Source of the DNA: CAYPTB01 sp964413535
GTDB taxonomy: Bacteria > Planctomycetota > UBA1135 > GCA-002686595
DNA: 64,000 nt
NCBI GenBank assembly: GCA_964413535.1
Contig: CAYPTB010000018.1
Span: forward strand, 1-64,000
Direction: 5' to 3'
The notes under the pieces are model-generated. The model was not told the DNA's origin. It saw only the letters and a list, made by a program, of their open reading frames with translations, and did not search any database. Both the position numbers and the translations under genes were made by a program. The first letter of the stretch is position 1. Every line of letters begins with the position of its first letter. Positions 46,268-55,976 of this stretch are shown here, piece by piece.

Positions 46268-48259
46268 ATGCGCCCGCTCGTCGTTCTGAGTCTCGTGATC
46301 GCGCTCGTGGCGATCCTCCTCGTGACCCTGTTCTCCGTGGGGAGCGAAGAGGCTCCGCCCGTCTCCCCGTCTACGCCGCTCGCCGGGAATCCTGCGCCCT
46401 CGAACCCTGGACTACCTCCCGGCGCCGCCGAAGACACCGGCGAGGATTCGGTCGGCGACGCTCTGCACGGGGACGGTCCGGCGCGCGAGGAGTTGGAAGC
46501 GCTGCTGCCGCGCTTCGAGAACGCCCTCGTGGGAACCGTGCGCGACCCGAACGGCGAGCCCGTGGCCGACGTGCGCTTGACCTTGGAGGAGCGCAAGCTC
46601 GTCGACGGCGGGCTGCAAGAAGTCCGGCGCACCTTCGGTGGAGACGCGGGATCCGACGACGCTCGGCGCACGGGAGTCACCGACGCGCAGGGACGCTATC
46701 GGTTCCGCGAGCTCGTGCCCGGGCGCTACACGCTCGGAACAGAGCACCCCGCCTACAGCCGGTCGCTCACGTTCCCGGGCGTCGGTCCGCGCGGCGAGAG
46801 CACGCACGACGTCGTGTTGACGGCCGGTGTCGTGCTCCAGGGCTACGTGCGCACCCCGAAGGGCGAGCCGATCCCGGGCTCCACCGTCGAGCTCCTCCAT
46901 TCCAGTCCCGAAGTGCTCTTCGCGCCGCGCCCGCGGGGCGCCTTCGCGGAGGAATCGCAAACACGAGCGCCGGACGCCAACGGCCTCTACCGCTTCACGA
47001 ACGTCTCGGCCGGCGTGGAGCTCCAACTCACGGCACGCGCGCCGGGCTACGGCACCCAGACGACTCGTAACCTCGCCATCGATCCCGCGCGCGAGCTCCT
47101 CTCCCACAACTTCCGGATGCTGCCCGGAGAACCCATCGCCGGCAGCGTCCTCGCTCGCGACGGCACCCCCATCGCGGGCGCCCTCGTCGAAGCCATCGGT
47201 TATCAGGAGCCGCAGACCACGACGTCCCGCGCGACAACGTCCGCGGAAGGCCGCTTCGAGCTCGTCGATCTCGTGGCCGGCTCCTACTTCCTGAAGGTCG
47301 AGGCGGCGGGCTTCGGCACCGCCCAGCTCCACACGGTCGAGGCTCCGAGCCGGGGCCTCGAGGTGCGCCTGGACGAGGAGGGCGGCGTGCGCGGCCGCGT
47401 CGTCGGGCCCGACGGCGAGCCCGTGACGAGCTTCCGCGCGACGCTGCATCCGTACATCGAGTCCGCGCAGACCTACGGACGGGCCGACGCGCCGGCGACT
47501 TCCTTCCAAGCACCGGACGGCGCCTTCGCGCTCTCGGGAGGCGGGGCAGTCCACGTGGTGCGCGTGGAAGCCGAGGCGTTCGCGGCGGGCGTGTCGCGTC
47601 CGTTCGAGGTCGTGCCGGGCGTCTTCACGGAAGGCGTCGTCGTGGAGCTGGGACTCGGCGGGACGATCACCGGCCGCGTGATCGACGCCGGCACCGGAGA
47701 GGCGCTCGCGAACGCGCTCGTCTCCACCCGCGACAACCACTACATGGACAACGTCTTGACGCGCCTGGCTTCGCAGGCCGCGATCCGCCGCACGACCCCG
47801 CGCGAGACGCGCACCGATTCGAACGGCCGCTTCGACCTCGACCTCCTGTCGCCGGAAACCTATCAGCTCGTCGTCGAGCACCCGCGCTACGCCGCGTGGG
47901 TGAAGCGCGACGTCGCCGTCGTGCAGGGAAAAGTCACCGACGTGGACCGGATCGCGCTCGAGGCCGGCGCCGTGGTGCACGGCAAGGTCGTCGATCAGCT
48001 CGGCCGACCGCTGGTCGGAGCGCTCGTGAAGATCGCCCCCTCCGGCGCGGAGGCGTTCCTCGGCGAAACGGTGTCGGGCTCCGATGGAGCCTACCTGTTC
48101 CACAACGTTCCTCCGGGCTCGTACTGGCTGAACGCGTCGCGCAGCATGGACGGCGCGAATCCCTTCCAGGACATGGGCGACCTGCAGAACTCGAAGGTCG
48201 AAATCCGGGTCACGCGCGGCGGAGAGCACGCACAGGACCTCTACGTGACGAAGAACTGA
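46268..48259 (+). CDS. Exported multi-domain protein with carboxypeptidase-regulatory-like repeats
   Basis: 663 residues with an N-terminal membrane anchor (VVLSLVIALVAILLVTLFSV) followed by a Pro/Gly-rich linker. The rest is about six beta-sandwich repeats of the CarboxypepD_reg type. Each has the signature of a V-x-G-x-V-x-D-x-x-G-x-P-V/I start (VGTVRDPNGEPVADVRL, LQGYVRTPKGEPIPGSTV, HGKVVDQLGRPLVGALVK) and a Y-R/F-x-F ending. It is a surface or envelope structural/adhesive protein; no enzyme is seen. Planctomycetes encode many such proteins. It is monocistronic. Confidence 0.85.
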   Translation: MRPLVVLSLVIALVAILLVTLFSVGSEEAPPVSPSTPLAGNPAPSNPGLPPGAAEDTGEDSVGDALHGDGPAREELEALLPRFENALVGTVRDPNGEPVADVRLTLEERKLVDGGLQEVRRTFGGDAGSDDARRTGVTDAQGRYRFRELVPGRYTLGTEHPAYSRSLTFPGVGPRGESTHDVVLTAGVVLQGYVRTPKGEPIPGSTVELLHSSPEVLFAPRPRGAFAEESQTRAPDANGLYRFTNVSAGVELQLTARAPGYGTQTTRNLAIDPARELLSHNFRMLPGEPIAGSVLARDGTPIAGALVEAIGYQEPQTTTSRATTSAEGRFELVDLVAGSYFLKVEAAGFGTAQLHTVEAPSRGLEVRLDEEGGVRGRVVGPDGEPVTSFRATLHPYIESAQTYGRADAPATSFQAPDGAFALSGGGAVHVVRVEAEAFAAGVSRPFEVVPGVFTEGVVVELGLGGTITGRVIDAGTGEALANALVSTRDNHYMDNVLTRLASQAAIRRTTPRETRTDSNGRFDLDLLSPETYQLVVEHPRYAAWVKRDVAVVQGKVTDVDRIALEAGAVVHGKVVDQLGRPLVGALVKIAPSGAEAFLGETVSGSDGAYLFHNVPPGSYWLNASRSMDGANPFQDMGDLQNSKVEIRVTRGGEHAQDLYVTKN

Positions 48260-48407
48260 GGCCCGACGGCCGATCCGCCCCGCTGGGAGGGTGGCGCGGC
48301 TCGATTCCCACATCCAGGCCGGGGCGGCCGTTGCCCCGCGAGCGCCCAGGGAGCGCTGGACGATAGCTCTCGGGCACACGGCTCCGTGCGTCAGGAGCAG
48401 AGCCCCC

Positions 48408-48737
48408 ATGCGAATCACCGACAGCTCGTCCACGCCCCGGGCGGCGGCCCCGCTCGCCGAGCGGACCCAGCCCTTCGGCGCACCGGCCGTTCCCGCGCTG
48501 ACTCCCGATCGCTCGAACCCGCGCAAGGGTGTGATCAGCATGCTGCGCGAGGCCATCGAGGCTCACCGACCCAACGGTTCCGCGCGGGCAACGCGCGCAG
48601 AGCCGAACGCGCCCCGAGCGCGCGCCTCGATCGAAAGGGACCAGCGCGCGCGCGAGACGCTCGAAGCGTATCGACAGCAGTTGATCGCCCACGCGCCGCG
48701 AGCGATGCAGGACGGAGCACCGGGGGGAACTCCGTGA
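48408..48737 (+). CDS. Small hypothetical protein, 109 aa
   Basis: Begins MRITDSSSTPRAAAPLAERT and contains KGVISMLREAIEAHRPNGS and an Arg/Glu-rich helix (IERDQRARETLEAYRQQLIA). It is soluble, basic and helical at the C-terminus. AGGAG lies about 12 bp before the ATG, slightly far. It resembles a small partner protein in size, but I recognise no family. It is followed after 52 bp by the MscS gene. Confidence 0.5.
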   Translation: MRITDSSSTPRAAAPLAERTQPFGAPAVPALTPDRSNPRKGVISMLREAIEAHRPNGSARATRAEPNAPRARASIERDQRARETLEAYRQQLIAHAPRAMQDGAPGGTP

Positions 48738-48789
48738 CCGGGCCGCGGGGCGATTTGACGCGGCGCGCGCGTGACTTCATAACGAGCGC

Positions 48790-49923
48790 ATGACGGATAT
48801 CGAGAGCTTCTTCTCAGAGCTCGATCCGAGGGGTCTGACAGACCAGGTCGTGTTCGGCAACACGGTGATCGCGTGGCTCGGCGCCATCGGCATCGCCTGC
48901 GCCGCGTTCTTCGCGCTGTTGCTCGCGCGGCGCCTGCTCGTCGGCCGAGTCCGCTCGCTCGGCAAGCGGCTGCCGAAAGACCTCTCCGAGTTGCTCGTCG
49001 CCCTCGCCGAACGCACGAGCCGCTTCCTGCTCTTCCTCCTGGCGCTCGGGATCGCCGCGGCGCCGCTCGTGATCCCCGACAGGTTCGTACACCTGGGGCG
49101 GATTGCGCTCGTCGTCGCCTTCACCTGGCAAGCCGTGCTGTGGAGCCAGCACCTCGTGACCTACGGCCTGCGGCTCTTCCTGCGCTCCCAGGGTTCGGAC
49201 GCCGACCCGGCCGTGCTGACCGGGCTGGGAGTCGCGCGCTTCATCGCGCTCGCGCTCGTCTATCTGGTGATCGGGCTCCTCGCGCTGCAGAACGCCGGCG
49301 TCGAGGTCGGTCCCTTGATCGCGAGTCTCGGCATCGGAGGCATCGCGGTCGCGCTCGCCGCGCAGAACGTCCTCGGCGACCTGTTCGCATCGCTCTCCAT
49401 CGTGCTGGACAAACCGTTCGTCGTGGGAGACTTCATCGTCGTCGGCGATCAGATGGGCACGGTCGAGAACATCGGGGTCAAGACCACACGCCTGCGCGCT
49501 CTCTCCGGCGAGCAACTCGTCTTCTCCAACAACGACCTCCTGACCTCCCGCGTCCAGAACTTCAAGCGCATGCGGGAACGGCGCGTCGTGTTCGCTCTGG
49601 GCGTCGTCTACCAGACGACGGAGGAGCAGTTGCGGAAGGTGCCCGGCGTGATCCGCGCCGCGATCGAGAGCCAGTCCGACACGCGCTTCGACCGCGCCCA
49701 CTTCAAGGGCTTCGGCGCGTCCTCGCTCGACTTCGAGGCGGTCTACTACGTCCTGTCGGCCGAGTACAACGTCTACATGGACCGCCACCAGGCGGTCAAC
49801 CTGGCGATCCTCGGCCGCTTCGCCCGCGAGGGCATCCAGTTCGCCTACCCCACTCGAACGATCTTCATCGAGCGCAGCGGCTCCGCGGACGAGGCAGAGG
49901 ACGCCGTCGCCGCATCGAGGTGA
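48790..49923 (+). CDS. MscS-family mechanosensitive channel
   Basis: 377 residues with four to five membrane helices. The pore-lining helix is visible as IASLGIGGIAVALAAQNVLGDLF (Gly/Ala-packed TM3) followed directly by the beta-domain SIVLDKPFVVGDFIVVGD. The C-terminal alpha/beta domain is complete. It opens under membrane tension to release solutes on hypo-osmotic shock. Length is between E. coli MscS (286) and larger paralogues, because of two extra N-terminal helices. No operon partner is evident. Confidence 0.93.
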   Translation: MTDIESFFSELDPRGLTDQVVFGNTVIAWLGAIGIACAAFFALLLARRLLVGRVRSLGKRLPKDLSELLVALAERTSRFLLFLLALGIAAAPLVIPDRFVHLGRIALVVAFTWQAVLWSQHLVTYGLRLFLRSQGSDADPAVLTGLGVARFIALALVYLVIGLLALQNAGVEVGPLIASLGIGGIAVALAAQNVLGDLFASLSIVLDKPFVVGDFIVVGDQMGTVENIGVKTTRLRALSGEQLVFSNNDLLTSRVQNFKRMRERRVVFALGVVYQTTEEQLRKVPGVIRAAIESQSDTRFDRAHFKGFGASSLDFEAVYYVLSAEYNVYMDRHQAVNLAILGRFAREGIQFAYPTRTIFIERSGSADEAEDAVAASR

Positions 49924-50047
49924 GACCGCGCGGAGTCACCCTTACGGCGACTCGTCGAACGCGAAGCGGCCTCCCGGATCGGCGCACGCGAGCGTCACGC
50001 CGTGCTTCCAGGGGAGGCGCCGGCGTGCGCTCACGAACGCTAACGGC

Positions 50048-50761
50048 CTACTTCTGGCCGACCTCCGTGCGCGAGTCGTCCTGGAGCTTCTCGCTCAAGT
50101 CCTTGGCTCGCTGGAGGTGCGTTGCGATCGTCTTCTGACCTTCCGCCAGCACCGGGTCGAGCCGGCTCGACGCGTGGCGCTGGAAGACCGTCAGCATGTC
50201 CTTCGCCTTCATGTGCGCGCCGACCATCATGCCCATGTAGCAGCGATCGAACTCGGCGCCCGACTTCTTCTCGAGCTCCTTGCGCGCCGTGCCGAGGCAC
50301 TCGCGGCCGAGCTCCTGGATGAGCGCCACGTGGTCGAACTCGCCGCCGGTCTTGTTGGACCCGGCTTTGTCGGATCCGCTCTTGTCGGACCCGGTCTCGA
50401 TCGGCCGACCGGCGTCGCGTTGTGCGCCGGCCTCGGGGGTGGCGGTTTCGCCCGCTGGATTCTTCGCGGAGAAGCCCGCCGTGGTCGCGAACGGCTGGAG
50501 CTTCCGACTCATCTGGCCATGATCGTCGATCATCTTCTGCGCGAAGTCCTTCACCTCGGGCGAACGTGCCTTCTGCTGAGCGATGCGAGCGAGCGCGACT
50601 TCATTGTCGCTCTCGACGACCAGCCAACCGGCGAGCAGCCCGTCGGCTTCGTTCGCACCGGCGGACTGCGACGCATCGCCCGTGCGGGGCGTGCGGGAGG
50701 GCTCCTGGAGAACGGCGACGGCGGGCGTGGCCGCCAGGAGCAGGGGAACGAGGAGACGCAT
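50048..50761 (-). CDS. DUF4142 protein, exported
   Basis: 237 residues with a signal peptide (MRLLVPLLLAATPAVAVLQ). The DUF4142 ferritin-like four-helix fold is seen as EVALARIAQQKARSPEVKDFAQKM, then DHGQMSRKLQPFA, and in the second half AEFDRCYMGMMVGAHMKAKDML. Between the halves lies a repeated GSDK/GSNK linker (SGSDKAGSNKTGGEF) that interrupts the usual helix pair. DUF4142 proteins are exported and of unknown biochemical role, often stress-linked. The gene is single. Confidence 0.85.
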   Translation of the reverse strand: MRLLVPLLLAATPAVAVLQEPSRTPRTGDASQSAGANEADGLLAGWLVVESDNEVALARIAQQKARSPEVKDFAQKMIDDHGQMSRKLQPFATTAGFSAKNPAGETATPEAGAQRDAGRPIETGSDKSGSDKAGSNKTGGEFDHVALIQELGRECLGTARKELEKKSGAEFDRCYMGMMVGAHMKAKDMLTVFQRHASSRLDPVLAEGQKTIATHLQRAKDLSEKLQDDSRTEVGQK

Positions 50762-50987
50762 GGGGAACCTACCTGTATTCTTTGTACATTCGGAGACGAG
50801 GCGCGGTGCCAGTCACGCGAGCCTCGCGCGGACGGAACGCACAAAGCGCGTGCCGCCGGAGTGACGAGCCACAGAGCGCTCGACTCCGTGAGGGCGCGAT
50901 CCGCCCGCCGCACTGGACGCTCACGACCCGCTCGAGGATCGTCCGCTCGAGGCTCCTTCCGTTCCTCGCCGCGCGGTCTTCATCTCG

Positions 50988-51317
50988 GTGGAGCAAGGCA
51001 CGCGGCGCGCTGCGGAGGACGCGCTCGCGAAGGAGTTGACGAAGCGCGGAGCCGAGGGGGTGCCCGCCTACACGCTGCTCGCGATCGAGGAGTCGAAGGA
51101 GCAGGCGCGCAGGAAGCTGGGCGCGCTCTACGCGCCCCCGCGGATCGAGACCACCCTTGTCGTCCTGCTCGAAACGCTCGTCTACGACCTCGAAGGTGAC
51201 CGCCTCCTGTGGGGTGGGACGAGCGACACCTTCCATCCGTCGAAGACCGTCGCGGTCGTGGTGGAGGTCGCGCGCGCCGCCGCCGAACGGATGAAGACGG
51301 ATGGACTGCTTCGCTGA
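50988..51317 (+). CDS. Lipoprotein-like hypothetical, N-terminally incomplete
   Basis: The 109-residue frame from GTG reads RRAAEDALAKELTKRGAEGV and YDLEGDRLLWGGTSDTFHPS, a pattern found in small exported lipoproteins that contribute to stress responses. The frame stays open upstream to 50892, and the residues just before the GTG (RRAVFISVEQG) fit the same family. No start or signal sequence is found there. I suspect the 5' end of the gene is lost, or that a rare start codon is used. It overlaps no other gene. Confidence 0.5.
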   Translation: MEQGTRRAAEDALAKELTKRGAEGVPAYTLLAIEESKEQARRKLGALYAPPRIETTLVVLLETLVYDLEGDRLLWGGTSDTFHPSKTVAVVVEVARAAAERMKTDGLLR

Positions 51318-51535
51318 CTCGCCCCGCGGAGACTCGGAAGGCGATCTTTTCTACAACGCACAGGGAGATCGGGAGCTTCCCTCGACGGTCCGGTCCTCCT
51401 CCTACGCCTCGCTCGCGCCGCTCGCCGGCCGACGCAGTTACCTGCGCGTCGAATCCCGCGCGTTCGAGCGGGCGAGCGAGACCTGGCGCGGTTGTTGTCG
51501 CGCCGCGGCCCGAACCTCAGTTCAGGAGCGACGAC

Positions 51536-51772
51536 ATGGCGGGACGAGCGAGAAGGACGAGTGGACGACGACCCGTCGGGAACGCGATCTACGATCCCGC
51601 GAACCAAACGAAGCGCGCGGACATGCCGGACGTGGAGCAGGTGTCCGAAGGACCGCCTGCCCGTGGGACCGGTTCGACCGCTCTGCCGTCGCTTGCAGAT
51701 CGCCGTCGTCGCGCGCGAGCCGACGGGGCTTCGACCGCCGAAGAAGGCGACGAGCGCGCGCCGCGCGGCTGA
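51536..51772 (+). CDS. Small hypothetical protein, 78 aa
   Basis: Begins MAGRARRTSGRRPVGNAIYD and continues PANQTKRADMPDVEQVSEGP. AGGAG lies 8 bp before the ATG, an ideal ribosome binding site. The first half is basic and the second half acidic. It is too short and low in complexity to identify. The neat ribosome binding site is the main reason to call it. Confidence 0.5.
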   Translation: MAGRARRTSGRRPVGNAIYDPANQTKRADMPDVEQVSEGPPARGTGSTALPSLADRRRRARADGASTAEEGDERAPRG

Positions 51773-51953
51773 CTCTCCCGATTGGGAAACCCTACCGGGA
51801 AGTGCCTATGCGCTCGTCCCGAGCTGAGATCACTCGCAGTCGTACCGTCGCCACCCGGACTGTCGCGAAACGCTCGTTGCCGTGTGTGCACCTCGCAGTC
51901 CCTTGCCCCGGCCGGTGAGGTCCCTCGGATTGCGTCCGCGCAGTAGCGCTGCG

Positions 51954-54899
51954 TCAGCCTGCGACGATCCGGTCGAGGTCCGAGGGATCGAGCGGCTTGA
52001 TGACGTGCAAGTCGAAGCCGGCGGCCAGAGAGCGGGCACGATCCTCGGCGCGGCCGGTCACGGCGACGAGGCGCAGCCGGCCGTTCGCGGCCATCCTGCG
52101 CATGCGCGCCGCCACCTCGTATCCATCGAGGTCGCCGGGAAGCTCGATGTCGAGCAGCACGATGTCCGCGGACTGCGCGCCGAAACACGCGAGTGCTTCC
52201 TGGCCGTCGTACGTGACTCGGGTCTCGTGCCCGCGAGCGCGCAGGAGCGCTGCGAGCGTATCCGCGGAGTCGCGGTTGTCATCGACGACCAGGACGCGCC
52301 GGCGCGCGACCCCGACCCCTTTCGACGAGGCAGCGGCCGGGCATGGGGCGGGCTCCGCGACTTCGAGCGGAAGGCGGACCTCGAACTCACTACCTCGGTC
52401 GGGCCCGGCGCTGCGCGCGTGGATCGTCCCACCATGCAACTCCACGAGTTGCTTCGTGAGCGTGAGCCCGATGCCAAGACCCTCATGGACGCGGCCCGGG
52501 ATGCGGTCCGCCTGGGTGAAGGCGTCGAAGATGCGTTGCAGTTGCTCCTCCTTGATCCCGATTCCGCTGTCGCGCACGCGCACGACCGCCTCCGCACCTG
52601 CGCGCTCGAGCAAGACCGCTATCTCGCCGCCGTCCGGCGTGTAGCGCGCCGCGTTGTTGAGCAGGTTGGAGACCACCTGGTGCAGCCGCGTCTCGTCGCC
52701 CTGCATGAGGACGGACTCGCGCGTGAGGTCGACGACGAGGCGGTGCCGGCGCTCCTCCAAGAGCGCGCGGCTCGCCTCCACGCCGCGCGCGACGACCACG
52801 GCGAGATCGATCGGCTCGCGGCGTATGTCGATCGTGCCGCGGGCGATGCGCGAGACGTCGAGCAGATCGTCCACGAGCCGCGCCATGTGTCGTACCTGTC
52901 GCTCCATCAGTTGGTAGAGCTTGGGCGCTTCCGACGCTGCGCTCTCCGACCGCAGGATGTGCAGCGCGTTCAGCACCGGCGCAAGCGGGTTCCGGAGCTC
53001 ATGGCCGAGCATAGCCAGGAAGTGATCCTTCGCCTTCTGTTGCTCGCGCAAGATCGAGGCGTGCCCTTCGGCCTCGGCCCGGGCGACTCGTTCGCGCTCG
53101 AGGAGCTGTGCGCGCTCCTCCTCGGCGCGTTTGCGCTCGGTGATGTCGCGCAGGTAGCCGGTGAACTGCGGCGGACTCGCCCCGACCACACGCGTGATGG
53201 TGAGCTCGACGGGAAACTCCGAGCCGTCGGCGCGCTGGGCGATCATCTCGAGGCGCCGGTCGAGGAGACTCGTGCGGCCGGTTTCGACTGCCCGCGCGAG
53301 CCCGCGTCGGTGCGGCTCGCGCATGCGCGGGGGAATGATGAGCGTCGCCATCTCCTTCCCTAGGGCGTCCCCGGCGACGAGGTCGAAGATGCGCTCGGCT
53401 CCCGGGTTGAACTCGAGGAGCCGCCCCTCGTGGTCGATCGTGACGATCGCGTCCATCACGGACGCGAGCACGCCGGCCTTCCGCGCCTCGGACCGGCGCA
53501 GGGCGTCCTCGGCCGTTATGCGGCCGAGGAAGTGGCCGACGTAGGTGCCGATGGACGAGAGCGCGTGGAGGAGCTCGTCGTCCGGCCGACGCACGCGGCG
53601 GCTCAGGAACTCGAGCACGCCCAGGACCTCGCCCTCGAGCACCACGGGGATGCCGAAGGCGCCGTGCAGGCCCTCCTTGGCGGCGACCGACGCGCGGACG
53701 AAGTTCGAGTCGTGCAGCGCGTCCTCGATCCACGCGGGATCGCCGCTGGACCAGACGCGGCCGGGAAGTCCCCTCCCCGGCTCGAAGCGCGTCGCGCGCG
53801 TGAGCGCGACGAACTCCGGCGCCCGGAGCGACGGCCGGTGCCACAGCTCGACGCAGCAGAGCGCGCCGGCGTGCGGGTCGACTCTCAACAACGCTCCGAT
53901 GTCGAAGTCGAGCTTCTCGCAGATCACCCGGACGATGCGTCGCGTGGCGAGAGCGAGGTCGGTCTCCTGCGCCAGGAGCCGCGCGACGGCGAACTCCACC
54001 GAGCGGTGGCGCTCCGCACGGTCGCGTTCGCCGATCGCGGCGCCGAGCATCGCGCCCGTGATCGCGAGGATGCCGACGAACGCCTGCAGCGGCAGCCAGC
54101 GCGCCTCGAGGTCCACGATGCCGAAGGGCCCGAGGCCTCGAACGGTTGCCCGCGTGCTGATCACGCAGATCGTGAGGACGGCAAGGCCCACCCCGCGCTG
54201 GCCGAAGCGGATCGCGGCCCAGATGACGAAGGGATACCCCGCGTATCGCAAGGGGCTCGGTGGCCCCTCGGGACCTTCACCGAAAGTGGTGCCGCTCGCC
54301 CAGGCGAGTCCGGCGACGAGCGCGAGGAACTCGAGCACGCGCGCGGGCGTCCACCGCACGTACCCGCGAGCCGACCACGCGAACAGCGGCGTTGCCACGA
54401 GGAGCACGCCCATGCCGTCGCCCAGCCACCACGTGCCGGCGAGTTCCGCGAAGCGATCCCACGGCTGCACGCCCCCCATGCACAGGCTCGCCACACCGCA
54501 GACCGCCGCGGGCAAGGTCGCGCAAACGGCCGCAAGGAGGAGCGCGAGCACGTCGCGCAGCCGCTCGAGGGCGCTCTCGAAGCCGGCGCGCTGCAGCAGC
54601 CAGACCCCGAGCACTGGCTCCAGCGTGTTGCCCGTCGCAACGCCCAGCGCGGTCCAGAGCGGCTCCTCGGCGAGAACGTTCGCGGCGAGCGCGCCGAGCC
54701 ATACGCCGGGCCAGAGCCTCGTGCCGAACAGGAACAGCGCCGCCAGTGCCAGGCCCGACGGCGGCCATACCGCGGAGACCTGCTCGACGACCCCCAGCGA
54801 GAGCCCGAAGCGCGCCCCGAGGAAGTAGAGCACGGCGAGCAGCGCGATCTCGAGCGACCGCGACGCGAGCAGCCTTCGCAGCGAGAGGGCGGCTGCCAT
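51954..54899 (-). CDS. Membrane hybrid sensor kinase: MASE1-GAF-PAS-HisKA-HATPase-REC
   Basis: 981 residues. Residues 10-300 form an 8-helix MASE1 sensor (SAVWPPSGLALAALFLFG is its hallmark). A GAF domain (about 325-480), a PAS domain (495-615), HisKA with the phospho-His in AMLGHELRNPLAP, HATPase (NLLNNAARYTPDGG; RDSGIGIKEEQL) and a C-terminal receiver (VLLDIELPG Asp; CheY-type Lys in VIKPLD) follow. It senses an unknown signal at the membrane and feeds an intramolecular phosphorelay. No response regulator or phosphotransfer gene is beside it. Start set at MAAALSLRRL. Confidence 0.93.
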   Translation of the reverse strand: MAAALSLRRLLASRSLEIALLAVLYFLGARFGLSLGVVEQVSAVWPPSGLALAALFLFGTRLWPGVWLGALAANVLAEEPLWTALGVATGNTLEPVLGVWLLQRAGFESALERLRDVLALLLAAVCATLPAAVCGVASLCMGGVQPWDRFAELAGTWWLGDGMGVLLVATPLFAWSARGYVRWTPARVLEFLALVAGLAWASGTTFGEGPEGPPSPLRYAGYPFVIWAAIRFGQRGVGLAVLTICVISTRATVRGLGPFGIVDLEARWLPLQAFVGILAITGAMLGAAIGERDRAERHRSVEFAVARLLAQETDLALATRRIVRVICEKLDFDIGALLRVDPHAGALCCVELWHRPSLRAPEFVALTRATRFEPGRGLPGRVWSSGDPAWIEDALHDSNFVRASVAAKEGLHGAFGIPVVLEGEVLGVLEFLSRRVRRPDDELLHALSSIGTYVGHFLGRITAEDALRRSEARKAGVLASVMDAIVTIDHEGRLLEFNPGAERIFDLVAGDALGKEMATLIIPPRMREPHRRGLARAVETGRTSLLDRRLEMIAQRADGSEFPVELTITRVVGASPPQFTGYLRDITERKRAEEERAQLLERERVARAEAEGHASILREQQKAKDHFLAMLGHELRNPLAPVLNALHILRSESAASEAPKLYQLMERQVRHMARLVDDLLDVSRIARGTIDIRREPIDLAVVVARGVEASRALLEERRHRLVVDLTRESVLMQGDETRLHQVVSNLLNNAARYTPDGGEIAVLLERAGAEAVVRVRDSGIGIKEEQLQRIFDAFTQADRIPGRVHEGLGIGLTLTKQLVELHGGTIHARSAGPDRGSEFEVRLPLEVAEPAPCPAAASSKGVGVARRRVLVVDDNRDSADTLAALLRARGHETRVTYDGQEALACFGAQSADIVLLDIELPGDLDGYEVAARMRRMAANGRLRLVAVTGRAEDRARSLAAGFDLHVIKPLDPSDLDRIVAG

Positions 54900-55088
54900 T
54901 GGGGTGGGCCTCAGGCCCAGGGGCGCAGCGGCTCCGTGTGTCGAACGCGCTCTGCGTTCGGCTCTCCCCCACACGGCTCGGCGCTGATCTTCTCACGTCG
55001 CATGCGCGCCTCCCAGGATAATGGATCGGCGCCGAAGAGTTCCTTGGAGTCGAAAGCGCTCGACGACGTGCTGGAACTCGACCGGTAG

Positions 55089-55304
55089 GTGCCCCGCCCC
55101 GTGCAGGCCTACATCGCCGTCATGCCGGCGATCGCGTTGACGGCGTTCGCGCGCTCCGAGGACCGCACGCGCGCCCTCCGAGCCGGCTATCAGTCCCACC
55201 TCGCGAAGCCCATCGAGCCCGCCGAGCTCGTCCACACCGTCGCGAGCTTCGCGGAGCTCATCGCCTCGAATCGGGGGCGGAGCCGTGAGCGCGGCGACGC
55301 CTGA
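55089..55304 (+). pseudogene. Receiver-domain fragment
   Basis: About 70 residues correspond to the C-terminal half of a response-regulator receiver: PAIALTAFARSEDRTRALRA, then GYQSHLAKPIEPAELVHTVA with the conserved Lys. The phospho-acceptor Asp half is missing. It is the tail of a hybrid kinase or receiver gene whose remainder is not in the adjacent DNA. It lies between two other genes and is probably a relic. Confidence 0.65.
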
Positions 55305-55384
55305 GCCGGCGTCGCGACCGCGAGCCAGACGTATCGGCGCACTGCGGCTCCGTCCCGGAACGGGCGCTGCGACTCGTGCGCGGC

Positions 55385-55756
55385 CTACGACCGTCGACGC
55401 TCCTCGTCCTGACGCCTGAGGATCTCGCGCTGCACCGCTCGGGCGCGGTCGTTGTCCGGATCCAGCTCGCGAGCCCTCGAAGCCCGGGATCCCGCGCCGT
55501 AGTGATCGCCGATGCGCAGGAGCAGTTCCGCGTGCTCCACGAGCCCTTCGAGCGTGTAGTGCCGGCGCTTGATCTTCCCGTACGTCTCGACGGCCTCGTC
55601 GATCTTGCCCTCACGCGCGAGGGCGCGAGCTCTCTCGAGGAGCACGAGCGGACCGTTCGAGGGCTCGCCGCCGTTGGAGCCCCCGGTCGTGGACGAGTCG
55701 CCGCTGCCCAGTCGGGCCCCGGCGAGAGAACGCAGCCAGCCAAAGAGTGACTTCAT
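55385..55756 (-). CDS. Small TPR-like protein, 123 aa
   Basis: Begins MKSLFGWLRSLAGARLGSGD. A Gly/Ser-rich segment is followed by a helical pair LLERARALAREGKIDEAVETY and a second one (LLRIGDHYGAGSRASRAREL) that look like two TPR units, ending in Arg/Glu. It may be an inner-membrane-attached scaffold through the hydrophobic N-terminus. I do not recognise the family. Confidence 0.65.
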   Translation of the reverse strand: MKSLFGWLRSLAGARLGSGDSSTTGGSNGGEPSNGPLVLLERARALAREGKIDEAVETYGKIKRRHYTLEGLVEHAELLLRIGDHYGAGSRASRARELDPDNDRARAVQREILRRQDEERRRS

Positions 55757-55976
55757 CGTCGATCCTGCGGAATCGGGAGGCGCGACGGGTCGTCGGCCTC
55801 CGCTGAACGAACTCGGACCAGATCTCTGTTTCCTCGTGTTCGCGGCGAGCGCGAACGCGAGGCGTCACGTTCTCGCGAAGCGTGACCCGACCCGGAGCCC
55901 ATCGACGGACTCGGCGGATCCATGGCCGCAAGGAGCGGCACGGCGCCCGAAGAGGACGCCGACGCAGTTCAACCGG

